Shown piece by piece: positions 1 to 8,668 of a DNA stretch of 64,000 nt. Every line of letters starts with the position of its first letter. Within the stretch, counting starts at the first letter, position 1. This stretch comes from Bacillus kexueae (GTDB lineage Bacteria; Bacillota; Bacilli; Bacillales; Aeribacillaceae). The stretch lies in the NCBI RefSeq assembly GCF_022809095.1, contig NZ_JALAZE010000009.1, positions 62,001 through 126,000 of the forward strand, written 5' to 3'. Under the pieces are notes generated by a model, which saw nothing but the letters and a program-made list of their open reading frames with translations, was not told where the DNA came from and made no database searches. The translations under genes were made by a program, and so were the position numbers.

Positions 1-101
1 GAGGGGAGTTTATTTCCGATAACTTCAATAAGGTCTAAAAGACGAAAAAGAAAATGTCGTGCATGACCACGTAGTCTTTGTTTAGTCTGTATCTCGGCCA
101 T
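1..101 (-). CDS. AbgT-family transporter, N-terminal fragment (runs off left edge)
   Basis: Only the first 33 codons are in the window. The ATG is preceded by a clear GGAGGAAGCT ribosome site. The peptide is a basic cytoplasmic lead followed by LIEVIGNKLP, which resembles the start of AbgT-type (p-aminobenzoyl-glutamate) transporters, where an IGNKLPHP motif precedes the first membrane helix. The family call is from memory of that motif and rests on very little sequence. Another membrane transporter is possible. Confidence 0.45.
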   Translation of the reverse strand, partial: MAEIQTKQRLRGHARHFLFRLLDLIEVIGNKLP

Positions 102-181
102 AGCTTCCTCCTTTTGTTATTATTCCTATAAAATAAGTCGGATATGAATTTACCATGCACACCCATTGTTGTCAATTTATT

Positions 182-211
182 TGATTTCCTCGGTCTAAAT
201 GGCCCATATAT
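182..211 (+). promoter_or_regulatory. Possible sigma-G promoter of the gerB-like gene
   Basis: TGATTT, a 17-nt spacer and CATATAT lie about 65 nt upstream of the germination permease start. The layout resembles forespore sigma-G promoters (TGAATA / CATNNTA) with mismatches in both boxes. Forespore expression is expected for germination receptors, but the match is only fair. Confidence 0.3.
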
Positions 212-276
212 TATAAAAGTGAGTTTTCTGGTCAGACTATTTAAGAGATGGGAAATTAATAATAATGAGGTATGTT

Positions 277-1383
277 ATGGAAAGTGTAAAAATAACAGGA
301 AGGCAGCTGAGACTCCTAGTCATTTTATATGTTGTTGGAAGCTCTATCTTATTTGCCCCCGCTACATTAGCGACAGAGGCAAAGCAAGATGCATGGATTG
401 CTTCTCTTTTGAGCATTGTCGTTGGCTTGTTAGTAGGTCTCATGTTTACAAAAATTTTTCATGCTTATCCCGGTTTATCGATTGTTCATATTACAGAAGA
501 AGTTTTAGGGAAATGGGTAGGTAAAATTCTCGCTTCTTTGTTCTTTATATTCACGTATTTATTAGCCTCACTGGTCTTGCGAAACTTAGGTGAGTTTATG
601 GCTACCGAGATTTTACCTGATACTCCGATTCAGTTTATTCACATGTTGATTTTACCTGTGGTCATTATGGGGGTCGTGTATGGGTTAAACGTGCTAGCTC
701 AAGCTGCGGAAATCTTATCTATCATCTTTTTTATAATGTTTTTCTTTTTTATGATTTTTCTCATTCCACAAATTCAAACGGACAACTTATTACCGGTCTT
801 TGATGGCGGGATCAAACCGATTATCCGTGCCTCCATTCCGTACATAGGTTTTCCATTTTTAGAACTAGTCATTTTTTTAATGATTTTTCCGCAAGTGAAA
901 GAGGAGCAGAAGGTGCGAAGTGCTTTTTTGATAGGGGTAGCTGTAGGAGGTCTCATGATCTCACTCATTACGTTGCTTTCGATTCTCGTTCTCGGTGCGG
1001 ACTTAACAGCGCGCCACAATTACCCAAGTTATATATTAGGTAAGAAAATTAGTGTAGGGAATTTTATTGAGCGTATTGAGGCAGTTGTAGCCATCATTTG
1101 GATGATTACAATCTTTTTCAAATTGTCCATTTTGTACTATGCATCGCTTGTAAGTTTAATGCAAATTTTTCAATTTAAAAGCTATCGTTTTCTCGCTTTG
1201 CCGTATGGGGTTATCATGATTGTTCTTGCGCTAGTCGTTTACCCTAATATTGCCTATATCTATTTATTCGTTTCGAGAATTTGGTTCTTCTATGCGGCTA
1301 GCTTCGGATTCGTTTTTCCTCTTATTTTGTGGATCGGAATTTTATGGAGAAAACGTTATCCAAAACAACCTCAAAATGGATAA
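277..1383 (+). CDS. Spore germination permease, GerB family
   Basis: This is the membrane B subunit of a nutrient germinant receptor (GerAB/GerKB/YndE family, APC superfamily), sited in the inner membrane of the spore, where it senses the nutrient. The 368-residue product has about ten hydrophobic helices. It starts ITGRQLRLLVILYVVGSSIL and carries the typical EAKQDAW motif after the first helix. An upstream in-frame ATG at 265 exists, but GAGG (267-270) is spaced correctly for the ATG at 277, so 277 is preferred. It converges on the gerA-gerC transcription unit instead of lying inside it. The missing B subunit of that unit is probably this protein. The nutrient recognised cannot be inferred. 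Confidence 0.92.
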   Translation: MESVKITGRQLRLLVILYVVGSSILFAPATLATEAKQDAWIASLLSIVVGLLVGLMFTKIFHAYPGLSIVHITEEVLGKWVGKILASLFFIFTYLLASLVLRNLGEFMATEILPDTPIQFIHMLILPVVIMGVVYGLNVLAQAAEILSIIFFIMFFFFMIFLIPQIQTDNLLPVFDGGIKPIIRASIPYIGFPFLELVIFLMIFPQVKEEQKVRSAFLIGVAVGGLMISLITLLSILVLGADLTARHNYPSYILGKKISVGNFIERIEAVVAIIWMITIFFKLSILYYASLVSLMQIFQFKSYRFLALPYGVIMIVLALVVYPNIAYIYLFVSRIWFFYAASFGFVFPLILWIGILWRKRYPKQPQNG

Positions 1384-1424
1384 AGGTCTGTTCATTTGTG
1401 ATTACAATGGAACAGACCTTTTAT

Positions 1425-1658
1425 TTATTCTAAAAAGCTATACAACCAATCGCTAATCGGTTTATAAATAAAGGTAATCACATCGAGTGGATTCGGTAGT
1501 TCGACCTGCAGCCCTTCTAAGATACTTAAAACGTAACCAATCAATAAAATAACTGAAAAGACGATGAGCTCCTTCCGTTGTTGGTTTCGTAGTAAGGAAG
1601 GGACTTCAATCCAAATGATGAGAGCAATGATAAGTGTAATTCCGATGATAGCCCACAT
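1425..1658 (-). CDS. Small membrane protein at the end of the gerA-gerC operon
   Basis: This is a 77-residue protein with two hydrophobic helices (residues 1-17 and about 31-47) and a C-terminal segment rich in N, P and aromatic residues (LPNPLDVITFIYKPISDWLY). It lies 16 nt downstream of gerC on the same strand and is probably co-transcribed. Small two-helix proteins with a PNP motif are commonly encoded next to gerA-type operons. In a few Bacillus receptors such a D-type protein modulates the response. That role is inferred from position only. It has no enzyme motif. Confidence 0.7.
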   Translation of the reverse strand: MWAIIGITLIIALIIWIEVPSLLRNQQRKELIVFSVILLIGYVLSILEGLQVELPNPLDVITFIYKPISDWLYSFLE

Positions 1659-1674
1659 CTAATACCTCCTATTT

Positions 1675-2910
1675 TTATTCTTCCGATTTTGGTAATTCCA
1701 TTTCTTCCAGAAATGAATTTCCGACAGTACCTAAGCGTCGGATGCGAAAATCTGCATTTACATGAATGGGCATTGACGCGAAGGTTTCATCCCAATTCTT
1801 CTTTAATTTTTTCCACTCTTTTGGATGTTTACGATAAATGACATCTCCAAAGCCGAATATATCGGATTGAAAATCTTTTTGAGCTTTTTCAATGGCGAAC
1901 TTAGCGAGTTCTTCCACTCGTTTGTTAGCGATTTTTTCGAGTTCTGTAATAGTTTCAGGCTTCGTTAAGTCCACTTGACAACTTACTTCCGCTATATTTG
2001 ATTCCGCCCATATGTCTACATAAATCTCAGGCTTTCCATCTTTTACATGTCCTTTAACAGTGGACTTCGTTCGAATTTGTTCGGTTATGAGCTCGCCACC
2101 ATTTGGACACGTTATTGGGCCGACGGTATTTTCCACTTTTCCTGTCACGTAATTGAGCCCTTTACTCTCATCTTTATCGAGCCAACCAATCAACTTGTCT
2201 CCTTTAAAAACAGCTAGATTTTCGTATTTTAATCGAGCATCTGGGACAATTTCTTGAACGTTTTCAGCATGCTCTCCCTTTTCTGCTTCTCCTTTAACGG
2301 TAATTGCTGTTAATACAGGTTCTTTACCGTCGGTGACTAAATCGTTAATTAATTCGTCTAAAAATACTCCACGCGTAGGTGCCCACGATTTCTCCGACAT
2401 TTCTAAGGAAGAAAACATTTTATTGGCGGGCATTTTTTCTAGCTGTGTGAAAATACTCAAGACGTCTTCTGCTTTCGTATCCTTTGTCACAACGATAAAA
2501 AAATCTGTACGGAATTCATGATCACGAGAAAAGAAATCTAAAACATCTTTTAATCCGTCCTTCGCAACTTCTTCACCAATGACGAGCATCCGGATATGCG
2601 CGACATAAATTTTTCGAGGGCTAACCGTTGTCAGTTGGCGCATGGCTTCCATGATGGTGCCTGCTGTCGTTTGATAGGTAGATACGGGTGTGTAACCAAC
2701 AGTACCCCCGCTACCTGTTTTTGAGGCGATTTCTGCCGGATTTACAATTTGCGTCGAGACTAAATAATTGCCGTCCTCTCCTTTATCAATCCCTATCGCA
2801 ATCGCAATCGCTAAGTCATTGAGTTCCCGTCTACTCCAGCATCCTGTTAATACGGCTGTGATGATGACAAAAATCATCCCGAGTTTCAATAATTTGTTCA
2901 ACCGTATCAC
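1675..2910 (-). CDS. Ger(x)C-family germinant receptor lipoprotein (C subunit)
   Basis: This is the lipoprotein subunit of a GerA-type receptor and stands on the outer face of the spore inner membrane. The 411-residue product has a signal peptide with lipobox LTGC (Cys at about residue 24) directly followed by WSRRELNDLA, the standard GerC start, then the GerC domain repeats to the C terminus (DADFRIRRLGTVGNS). It follows gerA by 3 nt, so the two are translationally coupled. The length is within the usual 370-410 range or slightly long. The order A-C without B fits a GerK-like layout with B encoded elsewhere, here on the opposite strand. Confidence 0.93.
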   Translation of the reverse strand: MIRLNKLLKLGMIFVIITAVLTGCWSRRELNDLAIAIAIGIDKGEDGNYLVSTQIVNPAEIASKTGSGGTVGYTPVSTYQTTAGTIMEAMRQLTTVSPRKIYVAHIRMLVIGEEVAKDGLKDVLDFFSRDHEFRTDFFIVVTKDTKAEDVLSIFTQLEKMPANKMFSSLEMSEKSWAPTRGVFLDELINDLVTDGKEPVLTAITVKGEAEKGEHAENVQEIVPDARLKYENLAVFKGDKLIGWLDKDESKGLNYVTGKVENTVGPITCPNGGELITEQIRTKSTVKGHVKDGKPEIYVDIWAESNIAEVSCQVDLTKPETITELEKIANKRVEELAKFAIEKAQKDFQSDIFGFGDVIYRKHPKEWKKLKKNWDETFASMPIHVNADFRIRRLGTVGNSFLEEMELPKSEE

Positions 2911-2913
2911 CTC

Positions 2914-4494
2914 CTACTGTTGGGGTGGTTTTGGCTTTGGTGTTTTGTTTCGGATAAGGTCTCCCTGTGCAATCGAAGCTGGTCTTGTGTTTAAAGACCA
3001 TAAGGGAAAACGGAACATTGCGTCTTTTTGATCGCTTGCGTTAAAAGGTGCAATTGGTGACATATAAGGAACCCCGAATGAACGGAGACTGCACAGATGC
3101 AAAACGATAGCAATTAAGCCGACAATAATGCCGAAAAGTCCAAACGAAGCTGCCAGTCCCATTAACCCGAAACGTAATATCCGAAAAGGAATACCGATGG
3201 AGAACGATGGAAAAATAAATCCGCAAATAGCAGTAATAGAAACAACGATAACCATGGCAGGGGAAACGAGGCTTGCGGCGACTGCAGCTTCTCCCAAAAC
3301 GAGTGCCCCAACAATGGAAATAGCTGGACCAATTGCACGAGGCATTCGAATTCCTGCTTCACGTAAAATTTCAAAGGTCACTTCCATAATGAGCGCTTCA
3401 ATAAATGCTGGGAAGGGGATGCCTTCTCGTTGGGCAGCAATGCTAATGAGCAACGTCGTTTGAAGCATTTCCTGATGGAAAGTCGTAATCGCTATATACA
3501 ACGACGGAGCTAAAAGGGAAATAAACATGGATATATATCGTAGTAATCGTATAAGGCCAAAATCAGATCGATGGTAGTAATCTTCGGGTGATTGCAAAAA
3601 TTGGACAAACAAGGTTGGGACAAGTAAAACATGTGGAGATCCATCCACAATAATGGCTACCCGACCTTCTAAAACACCAGAGGCTATTGTGTCTGGTCGT
3701 TCTGAATTAAAAATAGTTGGAAAGGGGGTGAACGTTTTGTCTTGGATGAGCTCTTCAATATACCCACTTTCTAAAATACTATCGATTTGAATATTGTCTA
3801 ACCGAGAATGCACCTCTTGAACAACTGTTTCATCAGCAAGGTCTTTCATATAGACAATCGCAACGTCCGTTTTCGTACGCGTTCCAATTTTCTTTGCTTC
3901 AATCCATAGATTAGGGTCTTTAATTCTACGGCGAATGAGAGCTGTATTGACACGTAAAGTCTCTGTAAATCCTTCATGTGGACCTCTAATGACGGTTTGC
4001 GTTTGGGGTTCAGAAACATCGCGTCCTTCCCACGATTTCGTGTCCGTTACAATTCCTTCATTCTCACCGTCAAGTAAAATGACGGTATCTCCAGACAGTA
4101 TGGAAGTAAAGAATGAATCGAAGTCCGATAACTTTTCGACACTTCCAACATTCAAAAACGTTTGTTGAAGCTGGTAAATGGGATTTTCATCTGATGATAA
4201 AATGCAATCGTTGTCCATTAGAGGAGAGATAATGAACTCATTAATAAGTGCTTCATCCGCTAAGCCATCTGTGAAGACTACGGCAACTTGTCGGTCTCGG
4301 TTTCTGCCTAACCGGAATTGGCGTATTGTAACGTCTGAACTGTTTCCTATAACTTGTCGTATCTCCTCAACATTTCTGACAAGGGAATGATATAACGGTT
4401 TCTTTTCAGTCTCTGTTTGCTGTTCACTCGCTTCATTAGCTGCTTTATCCTTTGGTTCTGAGAATAGAAGTTTTTTCTTCTTATTTAAATTCAA
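2914..4494 (-). CDS. Spore germination protein, GerA family (A subunit)
   Basis: This is the largest receptor subunit (526 aa, family usually 480-530). Residues about 1-300 form the soluble N-terminal region (for example GNSSDVTIRQFRLGRNRDRQ, LIRRRIKDPNLWIE, VAIIVDGSPHVLLVPTLF). A C-terminal membrane region of about five helices follows, containing HQEMLQTTLLISIAAQREGIPFP and the conserved PRAIGPAISIVGALVLGEAA. It is the first gene of the A-C-small protein operon. The N terminus is K/E-rich. A good GGAGGGAGCG ribosome site precedes the ATG. The ligand is unknown. Confidence 0.95.
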   Translation of the reverse strand: MNLNKKKKLLFSEPKDKAANEASEQQTETEKKPLYHSLVRNVEEIRQVIGNSSDVTIRQFRLGRNRDRQVAVVFTDGLADEALINEFIISPLMDNDCILSSDENPIYQLQQTFLNVGSVEKLSDFDSFFTSILSGDTVILLDGENEGIVTDTKSWEGRDVSEPQTQTVIRGPHEGFTETLRVNTALIRRRIKDPNLWIEAKKIGTRTKTDVAIVYMKDLADETVVQEVHSRLDNIQIDSILESGYIEELIQDKTFTPFPTIFNSERPDTIASGVLEGRVAIIVDGSPHVLLVPTLFVQFLQSPEDYYHRSDFGLIRLLRYISMFISLLAPSLYIAITTFHQEMLQTTLLISIAAQREGIPFPAFIEALIMEVTFEILREAGIRMPRAIGPAISIVGALVLGEAAVAASLVSPAMVIVVSITAICGFIFPSFSIGIPFRILRFGLMGLAASFGLFGIIVGLIAIVLHLCSLRSFGVPYMSPIAPFNASDQKDAMFRFPLWSLNTRPASIAQGDLIRNKTPKPKPPQQ

Positions 4495-4639
4495 TCTCGC
4501 TCCCTCCTCTCATACAGAATGGCATTTAATGTAGGTATTTCCTTTTTGGAAGTGAAATATGCAAAGGAACAGGCGAGGTTGTATAAGAAAGCGGCAAGAG
4601 GAAAAACTTAGATTAACAGCAAATTTGGGGGATTTTGTC

Positions 4640-4800
4640 ATGCGTAATCGAGAGGCGGTAAATTCGACTCAATTTTTTGTTTCAGTTTGGTTATTTGTAC
4701 GATCTTAGTTATTCCATCGATGCTCACGCTTCGTGCCAAGCAAGATGTCCATCATCGGAATTATAGCGGGCCTGCTTCTCGTATTTTTGTATGATTTCAT
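4640..4800 (+). pseudogene. Decayed N-terminal fragment of a second GerB-type permease
   Basis: This is a relic on the strand opposite gerA. An ATG with a GGGGGA ribosome site reads MRNREAVNSTQFFVSVWLFV and stops at 4706. A different frame from 4705 then gives LVIPSMLTLRAKQDV, and a third frame from about 4748 gives SIIGIIAGLLLVFLYDF. Joined, these follow the first ~55 residues of GerB-family permeases (the intact copy at 277 has SSILFAPATLATEAKQDAWIASLLSIVVG at the same place, split here only by gaps). At least two frameshifts and a loss of about three codons are visible, and nothing of the remaining ~300 residues is left. Confidence 0.75.
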
Positions 4801-4809
4801 CGGAATAAC

Positions 4810-4851
4810 AAAACGCTTTGGCACTATTTGAGTAACCAAAGCGTTTTTTTT
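4810..4851 (-). terminator. Intrinsic terminator of metNIQ
   Basis: An 11-bp stem AAACGCTTTGG / CCAAAGCG(TTT) flanks a 14-nt loop, about 40 nt after the metQ stop. It has T-runs on both sides, so it may act in both directions. The plus-strand T-run is the longer one. Confidence 0.7.
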
Positions 4852-4891
4852 GTTGATTATAGGCTTGATGGTGCTTACAAACCATATTTGG

Positions 4892-5719
4892 TTAGTTGTC
4901 TTGATTCATCCATTCAGGCTTTCCAAACCCTTGAAATTCTTCATCAATGACTTGTTCAAATTCAGCTGATTCTACCGCTTCTCTAATATCTTGTACAAAT
5001 CTTTCATTTAAGTGTTTCGTATTCACAACAACGCGATTGCGGTAATCGTCGGGCATGTTTTCAAGGGCAATTGCATCTAATAAATCCATATTGGCAGCAA
5101 GTGCATAGTTTCCTGGTACGGCAGCTAAATCGACGCTTTCAACGGAGCGAGGAAGTTGTCCCGCTTCAATTGGTTTAATCACGAGATTTTTTATGTTTTC
5201 TTCCACGTCCTTTTCAGAGACCGTTAACGGATTCGTATTCGGGTCAAGAGTAATTAACCCTTCTTCTTGTAGAATGAGTAATGCTCGAGCTAAGTTTGTA
5301 GGATCGTTTGGAATCGCGATTTCGCTTCCTTCTTCAATGGCATCAATTGATTCAAATGCTTGTGAATAAATCCCCATTGGAGCTGTAGGAACAATGATGA
5401 CTTCCGATAAATCAAGATTATTTTCTTCTGCGAAAGTTTCCATATAAATTTTATGCTGGAATAAGTTTGCGTCTAAATCACCGTTTCCAAGCGCTAAATT
5501 CGGTTGGATGTAGTCGCTAAATTCAACCACTTTAACCGTGTATCCTTTCTCCTCTAATATAGGTTTGATTGCTTTTTGTACCATATCGCTATAAGGCCCT
5601 GATGTGGCACCAATCGTTAAGGATTTTTCTGAAGAACTAGAAGAAGTTGAGTTGTTACTGCAAGCTGCTAAAAAAATAATTGTAAGTATAAAGGTCAGTA
5701 TCGTTAATGTTTTTTTCAT
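4892..5719 (-). CDS. metQ: D-/L-methionine ABC transporter substrate-binding lipoprotein
   Basis: MetQ captures methionine outside the cell for MetI/MetN. The 275-residue protein has a lipoprotein signal with lipobox LAAC (Cys at about 20), a Ser-rich linker, then the NlpA fold: LTIGATSGPYSDMVQKAIKP, YIQPNLALGNGDLDANLFQH and IAIPNDPTNLARAL are family landmarks. It is the last gene of metNIQ, 12 nt after metI. Control by the upstream SAM-I riboswitch supports methionine as the substrate, as in B. subtilis MetNPQ. Confidence 0.95.
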   Translation of the reverse strand: MKKTLTILTFILTIIFLAACSNNSTSSSSSEKSLTIGATSGPYSDMVQKAIKPILEEKGYTVKVVEFSDYIQPNLALGNGDLDANLFQHKIYMETFAEENNLDLSEVIIVPTAPMGIYSQAFESIDAIEEGSEIAIPNDPTNLARALLILQEEGLITLDPNTNPLTVSEKDVEENIKNLVIKPIEAGQLPRSVESVDLAAVPGNYALAANMDLLDAIALENMPDDYRNRVVVNTKHLNERFVQDIREAVESAEFEQVIDEEFQGFGKPEWMNQDN

Positions 5720-5731
5720 TTTGTTTTCCTC

Positions 5732-6397
5732 CTATCGCTTATCAACAAGACGCGCTACTCTGTCTCCTGTAAGTTGAATAATTTGCACAAGACAAACTAG
5801 AATCACAATGGTTGTAATCATGACAGTGTTATCATACCGATAGTATCCGAACCGGATGGCTAAGTCGCCGATTCCTCCGCCACCAACTATCCCAGCCATT
5901 GCGGAGTACCCAACTAGGCTAATCATTGTAATCGTAATGCCATGAATAATGCCTGATCGTGCTTCAGGTAAGAGCACTTCCTTAATAATCATCCAAGGTG
6001 TTGCGCCGACGGCAATTGCCGCTTCGATGACACCTTTATCAATTTCTCGTAAGGATGACTCGACAATGCGAGCGAAGAATGGAATAGCTGCTACCGACAA
6101 CGAAACGGATGCGGCAGTAGGACCAATCGTTGTCCCTGTAATGAGCTTAGTGAGAGGTAGTAAGCTAACGAGTAAAATGACAAATGGAATCGAACGAACT
6201 AAGTTCACCACAAAGCCAACGGTTGATTTGATCACTGTATTTTCTAAAAAGAGACCTCGGTCCGTCACGAATAATAAAATCCCTAAAGGTAAACCAGCCA
6301 CCATCGCAATGAAAAGGGAGATGCCTACCATATAAAGCGTTTCAAGAAAAGCTTTTTGTAATTCTGGAAGTAAAGAAATAATGGATTCAAGCAGCAT
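5732..6397 (-). CDS. metI: Methionine ABC transporter permease
   Basis: This is the membrane subunit of the methionine importer. Its 221 residues form five or six helices and carry the MetI-type EAA loop AAIAVGATPWMIIKEVLLPEARSG, which docks on MetN. Its start overlaps the end of metN by 11 nt, typical of coupled translation in this operon. The downstream partner is the MetQ lipoprotein. The family assignment is secure from the EAA loop and the gene order. Confidence 0.95.
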   Translation of the reverse strand: MLLESIISLLPELQKAFLETLYMVGISLFIAMVAGLPLGILLFVTDRGLFLENTVIKSTVGFVVNLVRSIPFVILLVSLLPLTKLITGTTIGPTAASVSLSVAAIPFFARIVESSLREIDKGVIEAAIAVGATPWMIIKEVLLPEARSGIIHGITITMISLVGYSAMAGIVGGGGIGDLAIRFGYYRYDNTVMITTIVILVCLVQIIQLTGDRVARLVDKR

Positions 6398-7400
6398 GTT
6401 TCACCACCTCCAAACGTTTAGATTGCTTCGTAATGTAATGGATGGCTCGTTCAATTTCACTTCGGTCTCCATCAAGTTCAAGAATGAAAATTCCAAGAGG
6501 CATGTCTTGAATATACTCCATCTTTCCATGAAGAATTTTTCCTTTTATACGAAATGTTTGGAGAATCTCAGTTATTAGGCTGTTTTTCGCTTGTTCCCCT
6601 GAAAGCTCCACTTTCACAATGGTTCCTTTATTGGATGCCCATAAGTGTTCGGGCAAATCAAACTGTAAGACACTATCAATAAAGGATTTTGTTACAGGTT
6701 GTTGAGGGTTTGTGAAAATATCGTATACATTGTTTTCTTCTACCACTTTGCCGTCCTGCATGACCGCAATTCGGTGGCAAATATCTTTTACAACGTCCAT
6801 CTCATGTGTGATAAGCACAATCGTAATTCCAAGTTCTAGATTAATCTTTTTTAGTAACGATAAAATTTGCTTCGTTGTACTAGGGTCAAGTGCGCTAGTC
6901 GCTTCATCACATAAAAGGACAGATGGATCATTGGCAAGAGCCCTGGCGATGCCGACACGCTGTTTTTGTCCTCCACTTAATTGAGAAGGATACATATCTC
7001 GTTTATCGGAAAGACCGACCATTTCGAGTAACTCATCCACTCGTTTTGCGATTTCGTTTGCTGGTTTCTTGGCTGCTTTTAAAGCAAATGCGACATTTTC
7101 ATAAACGGTTTTAGAGCTAACAAGATGAAAGTGTTGGAAGATCATCCCGATTTTTAATCGTGCTTTCCGTAGTTCCTTATCTCGTAATGCCGTTAAGTTA
7201 ACTCCGTTGACAATGACTTCACCAGAAGTAGGGCGTTCTAAAAGATTCATACAACGGAGTAACGTGCTCTTTCCAGCTCCGCTATAGCCCACAATTCCGT
7301 AAATTTCACCTTGTCGAATCGTTAAAGATACATCGTGAACACCAATTACGGTGCGTTTTTTATTGTGGTATTCCTTTACTAAGTTGCGTATTTCAATCAA
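6387..7400 (-). CDS. metN: Methionine ABC transporter ATP-binding protein
   Basis: This is the ATPase of the methionine importer (337 aa). Visible are Walker A GYSGAGKST (about residues 38-46), Q-loop MIFQHF, signature LSGGQKQR, Walker [13 protein letters not shown] and the H-loop TH. A C-terminal NIL domain from about residue 265 (VKVELSGEQAKNSLI) is the regulatory domain that binds methionine and inhibits transport in characterised MetN. It is first in the operon. A SAM-I riboswitch lies in its leader. Confidence 0.96.
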   Translation of the reverse strand: MIEIRNLVKEYHNKKRTVIGVHDVSLTIRQGEIYGIVGYSGAGKSTLLRCMNLLERPTSGEVIVNGVNLTALRDKELRKARLKIGMIFQHFHLVSSKTVYENVAFALKAAKKPANEIAKRVDELLEMVGLSDKRDMYPSQLSGGQKQRVGIARALANDPSVLLCDEATSALDPSTTKQILSLLKKINLELGITIVLITHEMDVVKDICHRIAVMQDGKVVEENNVYDIFTNPQQPVTKSFIDSVLQFDLPEHLWASNKGTIVKVELSGEQAKNSLITEILQTFRIKGKILHGKMEYIQDMPLGIFILELDGDRSEIERAIHYITKQSKRLEVVKHAA

Positions 7401-7438
7401 GTTTGTTCACCTTCCTGTAAAATAGCCTAAAAGAAAAA

Positions 7439-7585
7439 GCCTCTTTCATTCAGAAAGAGGCATCGGCAATCTATACACGACTTATCTTTCAGAATGAACA
7501 GTCATTCTGCAGGAATTGGCACCGTTCCCTTAGTAAGGAGGTTGCCGGACGTCATAGGGCCTGTCCCTCGGTCTCTCTCGATAAG
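7439..7585 (-). promoter_or_regulatory. SAM-I (S-box) riboswitch with terminator, metNIQ leader
   Basis: Read on the minus strand, the leader has P1 strand CTTATC (7585-7580) pairing with GATAAG (7486-7481) and the S-box signatures GAGAGACCGAGGGA, CCGGCAACC and GGTGCCAATTCCTGCAG. The intrinsic terminator GCCTCTTTC-tgaat-GAAAGAGGC followed by Ts is at 7461-7439. When S-adenosylmethionine is abundant it binds the aptamer and the terminator forms, shutting off the importer. Every canonical conserved block is present. Confidence 0.97.
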
Positions 7586-7612
7586 TAACACTCGCTATTA
7601 AATTTAATATCA

Positions 7613-7641
7613 ATCATAATAACATAAATTAGAGTTGTCAA
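7613..7641 (-). promoter_or_regulatory. Sigma-A promoter of the metNIQ operon
   Basis: On the minus strand, TTGACA (7641-7636), a 17-nt spacer and TATGAT (7618-7613) form a near-consensus sigma-A promoter. It starts transcription about 25 nt ahead of the S-box aptamer. Confidence 0.8.
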
Positions 7642-7665
7642 TAAACTTTTTATCTTCTAAAAATT

Positions 7666-7679
7666 TGTTAACGTTTACA
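7666..7679. promoter_or_regulatory. Candidate cre (CcpA) site upstream of the deoR-like gene
   Basis: TGTTAACGTTTACA matches the cre consensus TGWAANCGNTNWCA with one mismatch and is nearly palindromic. It lies about 135 nt upstream of the DeoR regulator and just behind the divergent metN promoter. Carbon catabolite control of the downstream uptake operon would make sense. This is inference from the sequence match only. Confidence 0.4.
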
Positions 7680-7813
7680 TTTATGTAAGTTGTAAAGCTT
7701 TCTTAAAGAAACCGTAAGTTGCCTACTTTTCACTAAAAGTTATGGTAAGATATTTTGTGTAAAAATGTGTTTTTATGTGTATAAAGTTGTGGTTGATAGA
7801 AGGAGTGCGCGAA

Positions 7814-8578
7814 ATGCTAGTTAAACAGCGATATGATCGAATATTAGAAATATTAGACGATGTTCACTCGGTACGGGTTTCTGAATTAGTGGAAGAATTC
7901 GGTGTCTCAGTAGAAACGGTAAGACGAGATTTGGAGTATTTAGAGTCGATTGGAAAGTTAAAGAGAGTACATGGTGGGGCCATCTTAGAGATTGATAATT
8001 CAAAAGAGCAATCGTTTACGACGAGGGAGACATTGCATATTGAGAAGAAGCGGGAAATTGGTGAGATTGCAACGAGGTATGTAAAAGAAAACATGGTCAT
8101 AGCCATGGATGTAAGTACGACCAATACGGAGTTTGCTAAAGCGTTAAAAAAGAAGATTCAAAGTTTAACAGTTATTACGAATTCGCTACCAATTGCGCTG
8201 GAATTATCGGAGATGCCAAATTATACAATTATATTATTGGGGGGGCAGATACGAAATTCTGAGCTTTGTGTAGTTGGTGAAATGGCAGAACGATTTTTAG
8301 ATCCATTCCATATTGATCGGTTATTTTTAAGTATGAGTGGAATTTCCTTATATGAAGGATTAACGGACTACGGTGTTGGAGAATGGAATATTAAGAAGAA
8401 GATGTTAGCGAAGGCGAGTTCGTGCTATGTGCTAGCGGATTCTTCAAAATTTGATGCCGTTTCGATGCTAAAAGTTTGTACGTTCGATGAAATCGACGGT
8501 ATTATTACGGACTCCTCGCTTTCAGAGAAAATCAAAAGAAAATATGAAGAAAAGCATATAACGATCATCAATAAATAG
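7814..8578 (+). CDS. DeoR/GlpR-family transcriptional regulator
   Basis: This is a probable repressor of the following uptake operon. An N-terminal DeoR winged helix (residues 1-57: RYDRILEILDD, VRVSELVEEFGVSVETVRRDLEYLE, LKRVHGGA) is followed by a DeoR sensor domain of the ISOCOT fold that typically binds phosphorylated sugars (VITNSLPIALEL, LLGGQIRN, CYVLADSSKF). Length is 254 aa, normal for the family. The ATG at 7814 follows AAGGAG by 8 nt. An upstream in-frame ATG at 7775 has no ribosome site. It is separated from the ABC operon by its own terminator and by a 17-bp palindrome that may be its operator. Confidence 0.92.
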   Translation: MLVKQRYDRILEILDDVHSVRVSELVEEFGVSVETVRRDLEYLESIGKLKRVHGGAILEIDNSKEQSFTTRETLHIEKKREIGEIATRYVKENMVIAMDVSTTNTEFAKALKKKIQSLTVITNSLPIALELSEMPNYTIILLGGQIRNSELCVVGEMAERFLDPFHIDRLFLSMSGISLYEGLTDYGVGEWNIKKKMLAKASSCYVLADSSKFDAVSMLKVCTFDEIDGIITDSSLSEKIKRKYEEKHITIINK

Positions 8579-8583
8579 CTTCA

Positions 8584-8626
8584 GGTATTGAGTAAACCTC
8601 GGTTCGGGGTTCTCAATACCTTTTTT
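8584..8626 (+). terminator. Terminator after the DeoR gene
   Basis: GGTATTGAG ... CTCAATACC forms a 9-bp stem, with an inner CCTCGGTTCGGGG hairpin, followed by TTTTTT. Confidence 0.85.
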
Positions 8627-8668
8627 AATTGGGAAAGAGTGTGGGTTTTTGTGTAATCATATGGGTAT

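Noticed and set aside
265..276. Upstream ATG for the gerB gene
   Set aside because: Its own sequence forms the ribosome site (GAGG) of the ATG at 277, and nothing suitable lies before it.
2333..4390. Several 60-110 codon ORFs antisense to gerC and gerA
   Set aside because: They lack ribosome sites and family features and mirror the codon pattern of the real genes.
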